Of a stretch of DNA of 64,000 bases, positions 60,222 through 64,000 are shown in pieces (within the stretch, counting starts at the first letter, position 1; every line of letters starts with the position of its first letter). The notes below the pieces were generated by a model. That model was not told where the DNA came from and searched no databases. It was given only the letters and a program-made list of their open reading frames with translations. The translations under genes were made by a program, and so were the position numbers. Source of the DNA: Myoxocephalus aenaeus (Eukaryota; Chordata; Actinopteri; Perciformes; Cottidae); NCBI GenBank assembly GCA_038501785.1, contig JBAMJR010000010.1:573501-637500 (forward strand), in the 5' to 3' direction.

Positions 60222-61405
60222 CCTGCTAGCACCACCCTGCTAGCATCACCCTGCTAGCACCACCCTGTTAGCATCGCTGCTTCTAGCACCACCCTGCTAG
60301 CACCACCCTGTTAGCACCACCCTGTTAGCATCGCTGCTTCTAGCACCACCCTGCTAGCACCACCCTGCTAGCACCACCCTGTTAGCATCGCTGCTTCTAG
60401 CACCACCCTGCTAGCATCGCTGCTTCTAGCACCACCCTGCTAGCACCACCCTGCTAGCACCACCCTGTTAGCATCGCTGCTTCTAGCACCACCCTGTTAG
60501 CATCGCTGCTTCTAGCACCACCCTGCTAGCACCACCCTGCTAGCACCACCCTGTTAGCACCACCCTGTTAGCATCGCTGCTTCTAGCACCACCCTGCTAG
60601 CACCACCCTGCTAGCACCACCCTGTTAGCACCAACCTGTTAGCATCGCTGCTTCTAGCACCACCCTGCTAGCACCACCCTGTTAGCACCACCCTGTTAGC
60701 ATCGCTGCTTCTAGCACCACCCTGCTAGCACCACCCTGTTAGCATTGCTGCTTCTAGCACCACCCTGCTAGCACCACCCTGCTAGCACCAGCACACTAGC
60801 ACCACCCTGCTAGCACCACCCTGCTAGCACCAGCACACTAGCACCACCCTGTTAGCACCACCCTGCTAGCACCAGCACACTAGCACCACCCTGCTAGCAC
60901 CACCCTGCTAGCACCAGCACACTAGCACCACCCTGTTAGCACCACCCTGCTAGCACCAGCACACTAGCACCACCCTGCTAGCACCAGCACACTAGCACCA
61001 CCCTGCTAGCACCACCCTGTTAGCACTGCTGCTTCTAGCACCACCCTGTTAGCACCACCCTGTTAGCACCGCTGCTTCTAGCATCAACCTGCTAGCACCA
61101 ACCTGCTAGCACCACCCTGTTAGCACCACCCTGCTAGCACTGCTGCTTCTAGCATCAACCTGCTAGCACCGCTGCGTCTAGCACCACCCTGCTAGCACCA
61201 CCCTGCTAGCACTGCTGCTTCTAGCACCACCCTGCTAGCACTAGCCCACTCGGCCCAGCCCACTAGCATCACCCTGCTAGCACACTGCTACCCAGCCCAC
61301 TAGTACTGCCCTGCTAGCACCAGCTCACTAGCACCGCTCTGCTAGCACTACCCTGCTAGCACCAGCCCACTAGCAACAGCCCGCTAGCACCACCCTGCTA
61401 GCACA
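60222..61405. repeat. CTAGCACCACCCTG minisatellite in map4k4 intron 2
   Basis: About 75 units of 14-16 bp: CTAGCACCACCCTG, TTAGCATCGCTGCTTCTAGC and CTAGCACCAGCACA, arranged in blocks. The right end is more diverged. Confidence 0.95.
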
Positions 61406-62430
61406 TCTGAAATGCGTACGTGTTTGGAAACGTGTTTCCTCCGAATGTCTCGATACGAGAAGCTACTTGTATTATAAAGTTAAAGGTGTTCAGACACACA
61501 CAGTATATTTGTTTTTCCTCCATTTTGCTTCCGGCCCTGCGTCTTATTTCCATCACAGCTTTGCCCGTGCTAGCGCTTAGCTTGACGCGGCGCTTCAGAG
61601 TGTAGCGTCGTAGCGTTGAGCCTTTGATCCTCTGCACTCGGATCAGATAGTTAAGATCTAAATGTGCACATTTCATGCTGCGCTTTAGTCCACAAACATG
61701 TAGATATTTTGCATGCAGGAGTAAAACTCTGCTTGAAAAACATCCCGTGGATCTACTTCTACTGCTCTGTGTTTGGTTAGTCTTGGTGGCGTTTGCAGTT
61801 AAACTCGTACTCTCTTGTAAGTCTGGTGGAGACGACGTCTGAATGCTAAACGGATGGAATGTGATTGAGCAGCAGGAGCTGGGTTTGTCTCTCAGCTGGA
61901 AGAAGCTGTTGTCTGACAGCGACTTCAGTTTATTAGGTTCATCACGTCTCCTGTTCTGGACAGACGTCCCTTTGTTTGGCTCCTCTTCTTCTGGTTTTCG
62001 GTCTTTAACTGCAGCTCGGTGTTTACGCCCCGCTAAGCGTTGGGTTCAGACAGAGTAATGTTTGTTTTAGTGTCGGTTTTGCTTGATATTTCCCGGATGG
62101 TAAATCAATCATACTTCAACAACTGCTGACGAGCCACAAAACTCTAAATACTCGGCGTCCATGGGACCAAAACTAAAGTCCAGATGGGGAAGCGGGGGAA
62201 AGGAAAATGGATCATCCGGTAGAATAAGAAAAAGAAGAGATCTGTTTAAGAGCTGGCACGTTATTCAAGAGGGTTGTCATTAGAATAAACGATGGAGGTC
62301 AATCCTGAACCAAAGAGTTCATCAATGCATCGGAACATTTTCTCTGACTGCGTCGTGAAAAATAATGCAGGGACCGATTGAGAAGATCAGTAAACGGGAC
62401 AAGAATCTACTGCCTTGCTAGCGGCTAATG
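61406..62430. other. map4k4 intron 2, unique
   Basis: No exon or repeat recognised. Confidence 0.4.
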
Positions 62431-62705
62431 CTAATGCTAGCGTGCTCAGACATGCGGATGTCAAGCAGCTATAATGTTTATACAACGGTCATTGTTTCAG
62501 CATGCTGACATGCTAGCAGCTAATGCTAATGGAAGTTAGCTAATGGCTGTTTATACCGCGGTCATAGTTTCAGCATGCTGACATGCTAGCGGCTAATGCT
62601 AATGGAAGTTAGCTAATGGCAGTTAGCTAATGGCTGTTTATACCACAGTCATAGTTTCAGCATGCTGACATGCTAGCGGCTAACGCTAATGGCCGTTAGC
62701 TAATG
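62430..62705. repeat. tandem repeat CATGCTGACATGCTAGCGGC
   Basis: Three units of about 70-100 bp with CATGCTGACATGCTAGCGGC and TAATGGAAGTTAGCTAATGG; internal GTTAGCTAATG duplications. Confidence 0.88.
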
Positions 62706-62953
62706 GCTAACAAAAGAGAATGAGCCCCAAAGTCACAGGATCACCAAAGTGAGGAGGATAAATCCTCTGGGGACCATGAACATCCAGTATCAAGTTTCAT
62801 GGGGAGTTAGATAATGCCTCAGTTGCCTAATTAAACATTTCAGAAAACTTGTAATACAAAATATATTTTTGTCTAAATGTCAGTAATCAGCTGGAGAAGT
62901 TTCATAATAGTGATTTTTAATAGAGATTTCTAATAGTGATGTATAATAGAGAT

Positions 62954-62956
<3 letters not shown>

Positions 62957-63022
<66 letters not shown>
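62957..63022. repeat. (AT)n microsatellite
   Basis: About 32 AT dinucleotides within TAATAGAGATTTATAATAG-type repeats that extend to about 63200. Confidence 0.95.
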
Positions 63023-63024
<2 letters not shown>

Positions 63025-63150
63025 GAGATTTATAATAGTGATGTCTAATAGTAATATATAATGGAGATTTCTAATGGAGATTTCTATAATAGTGATTTCT
63101 ATAATAGAGATATAGAACAGTGATTTAAAACAGTGATTTATAATAGAGAT

Positions 63151-63155
<5 letters not shown>

Positions 63156-63200
<45 letters not shown>
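63156..63200. repeat. (AT)n microsatellite
   Basis: About 21 AT dinucleotides, a second copy of the TTTATAATATAT context. Confidence 0.95.
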
Positions 63201-63201
<1 letters not shown>

Positions 63202-63322
63202 GTGATTCCACAGCACAGTTGGAAATGTATTTTTCTATTTCTCACATCTTTTTTTATCTCCGTGAGTGAATCAGATTTCCGTCGTTGCTTTTGAGTCATG
63301 AGTCGTCTCTCCAAGGTCGGAG

Positions 63323-63381
63323 CGTCATCATGTCATCATGTCATCATGTCATCATGTCATCATGTCATCATGTCATCATGT
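63323..63381. repeat. 8-bp repeat CATCATGT
   Basis: Seven perfect copies. Confidence 0.95.
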
Positions 63382-63403
63382 CCAGCTTCTAGACGGGTCC
63401 CAT

Positions 63404-63405
63404 GC

Positions 63406-63446
<41 letters not shown>

Positions 63447-63449
63447 GTC

Positions 63450-63490
<41 letters not shown>

Positions 63491-63503
63491 GTCTCTCTCT
63501 CTG

Positions 63504-63574
<71 letters not shown>

Positions 63575-63575
63575 T

Positions 63576-63657
<82 letters not shown>

Positions 63658-63669
63658 CCCCCCCCCCCA
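63404..63669. repeat. (CT)n with GTCTCT interruptions, ending in poly-C
   Basis: About 250 bp of CT followed by a C run. It ends in CAG, which mimics an acceptor, but no known exon follows. Confidence 0.95.
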
Positions 63670-64000
63670 GCCCCCCTGGACTCCCCCCTTATTGATGTTC
63701 TGGTGCAGCGGCTCCTTCATGCTGTTATCGGTGACCTGCTGCTGATAAACCAGTGAAAGACCCTCTTGTTTCTAGTTGGAGCCAAAATGGCCGCTGAGAG
63801 TTGGTATAGGAGTCTCCTTTTTGTTTCCTCTGTGGAATATGATATAATAACAGTAATAGAATAATTTTAATATATTCTCCCATTTATTTGTTTATGTAAA
63901 TTTGTATATATGTATTCATAAATTAAAATAAATATGTATTTTCTTTTGCATATCCTCCTCGTCTGTATATATTTGATTTTTTTTAATCTATTTGTTTTCA

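Noticed and set aside
63298..63756. Possible exon after the CT/poly-C tract (CAG followed by CCCCCCTGGACTCC)
   Set aside because: Looks like an acceptor, but the following 30 codons match neither the next map4k4 exon nor any family I know.

Overview
The window is from a vertebrate nuclear genome, almost certainly a spiny-rayed teleost fish. It has short GT-AG exons in long repeat-filled introns, fish-type LINE, hAT and Harbinger elements, CpG-rich promoters, and a very large load of micro- and minisatellites. No prokaryotic features or CRISPR arrays are visible. All exon calls come from reading splice sites, reading phase and remembered family sequences; no search was run.

Three protein-coding genes are supported. 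(1) The 5' part of a neuromedin S/U-type neuropeptide precursor, best called nms, lies on the minus strand (start codon at 2628, five coding exons down to 121). It continues out of the left edge, and the C-terminal active peptide is outside the window. (2) A complete lonrf2 gene lies on the plus strand (27122-42365, 12 coding exons, about 752 aa). It encodes a TPR / RING / RING / LON-substrate-binding-domain E3 ligase. (3) The first two coding exons of map4k4 lie on the plus strand (53165-53570); the remaining exons lie beyond 64000. As I recall human 2q11.2, NMS, LONRF2 and MAP4K4 are neighbours there too, and the divergent nms/lonrf2 orientation is kept. CHST10, which lies between NMS and LONRF2 in human, was not seen here.

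Layout: 1-2.9 kb nms and its promoter; 3.27-4.03 kb a 14-bp array rich in forkhead/CRE-like motifs just upstream of nms; 8.0-11.15 kb a deleted LTR-retroelement provirus with 5-bp target duplication; 11.67-14.77 kb a LINE with an open 772-aa reverse-transcriptase frame; 15.3-17.85 kb a minisatellite split by a second, inverted LINE copy and a Harbinger-type transposon; 19.1-20.4, 21.2-21.5 and 23.7-24.7 kb minisatellites; 26.3-27.1 kb the lonrf2 promoter; 27.1-42.6 kb lonrf2; 42.8-45.0, 46.3-47.2 and 48.9-52.5 kb three large intergenic arrays; 52.8-53.2 kb the map4k4 promoter and 5'UTR; then map4k4 intron 2, with further arrays at 54.5-55.85 and 60.2-61.4 kb.

The most notable features: (a) lonrf2 splice sites are repeatedly embedded in tandem repeats, including a 29-bp minisatellite that has copied the exon-7 acceptor five times. 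(b) A dispersed repeat family carries a near-perfect CTCF-like motif, and a 73-bp segment containing it is amplified seven-fold in lonrf2 intron 10. (c) lonrf2 intron 6 holds a three-level nest of DNA transposons with readable target duplications. (d) The array upstream of nms could act as a homotypic regulatory cluster. I did not find a wholly new gene system; the novelty is in repeat-gene interplay.
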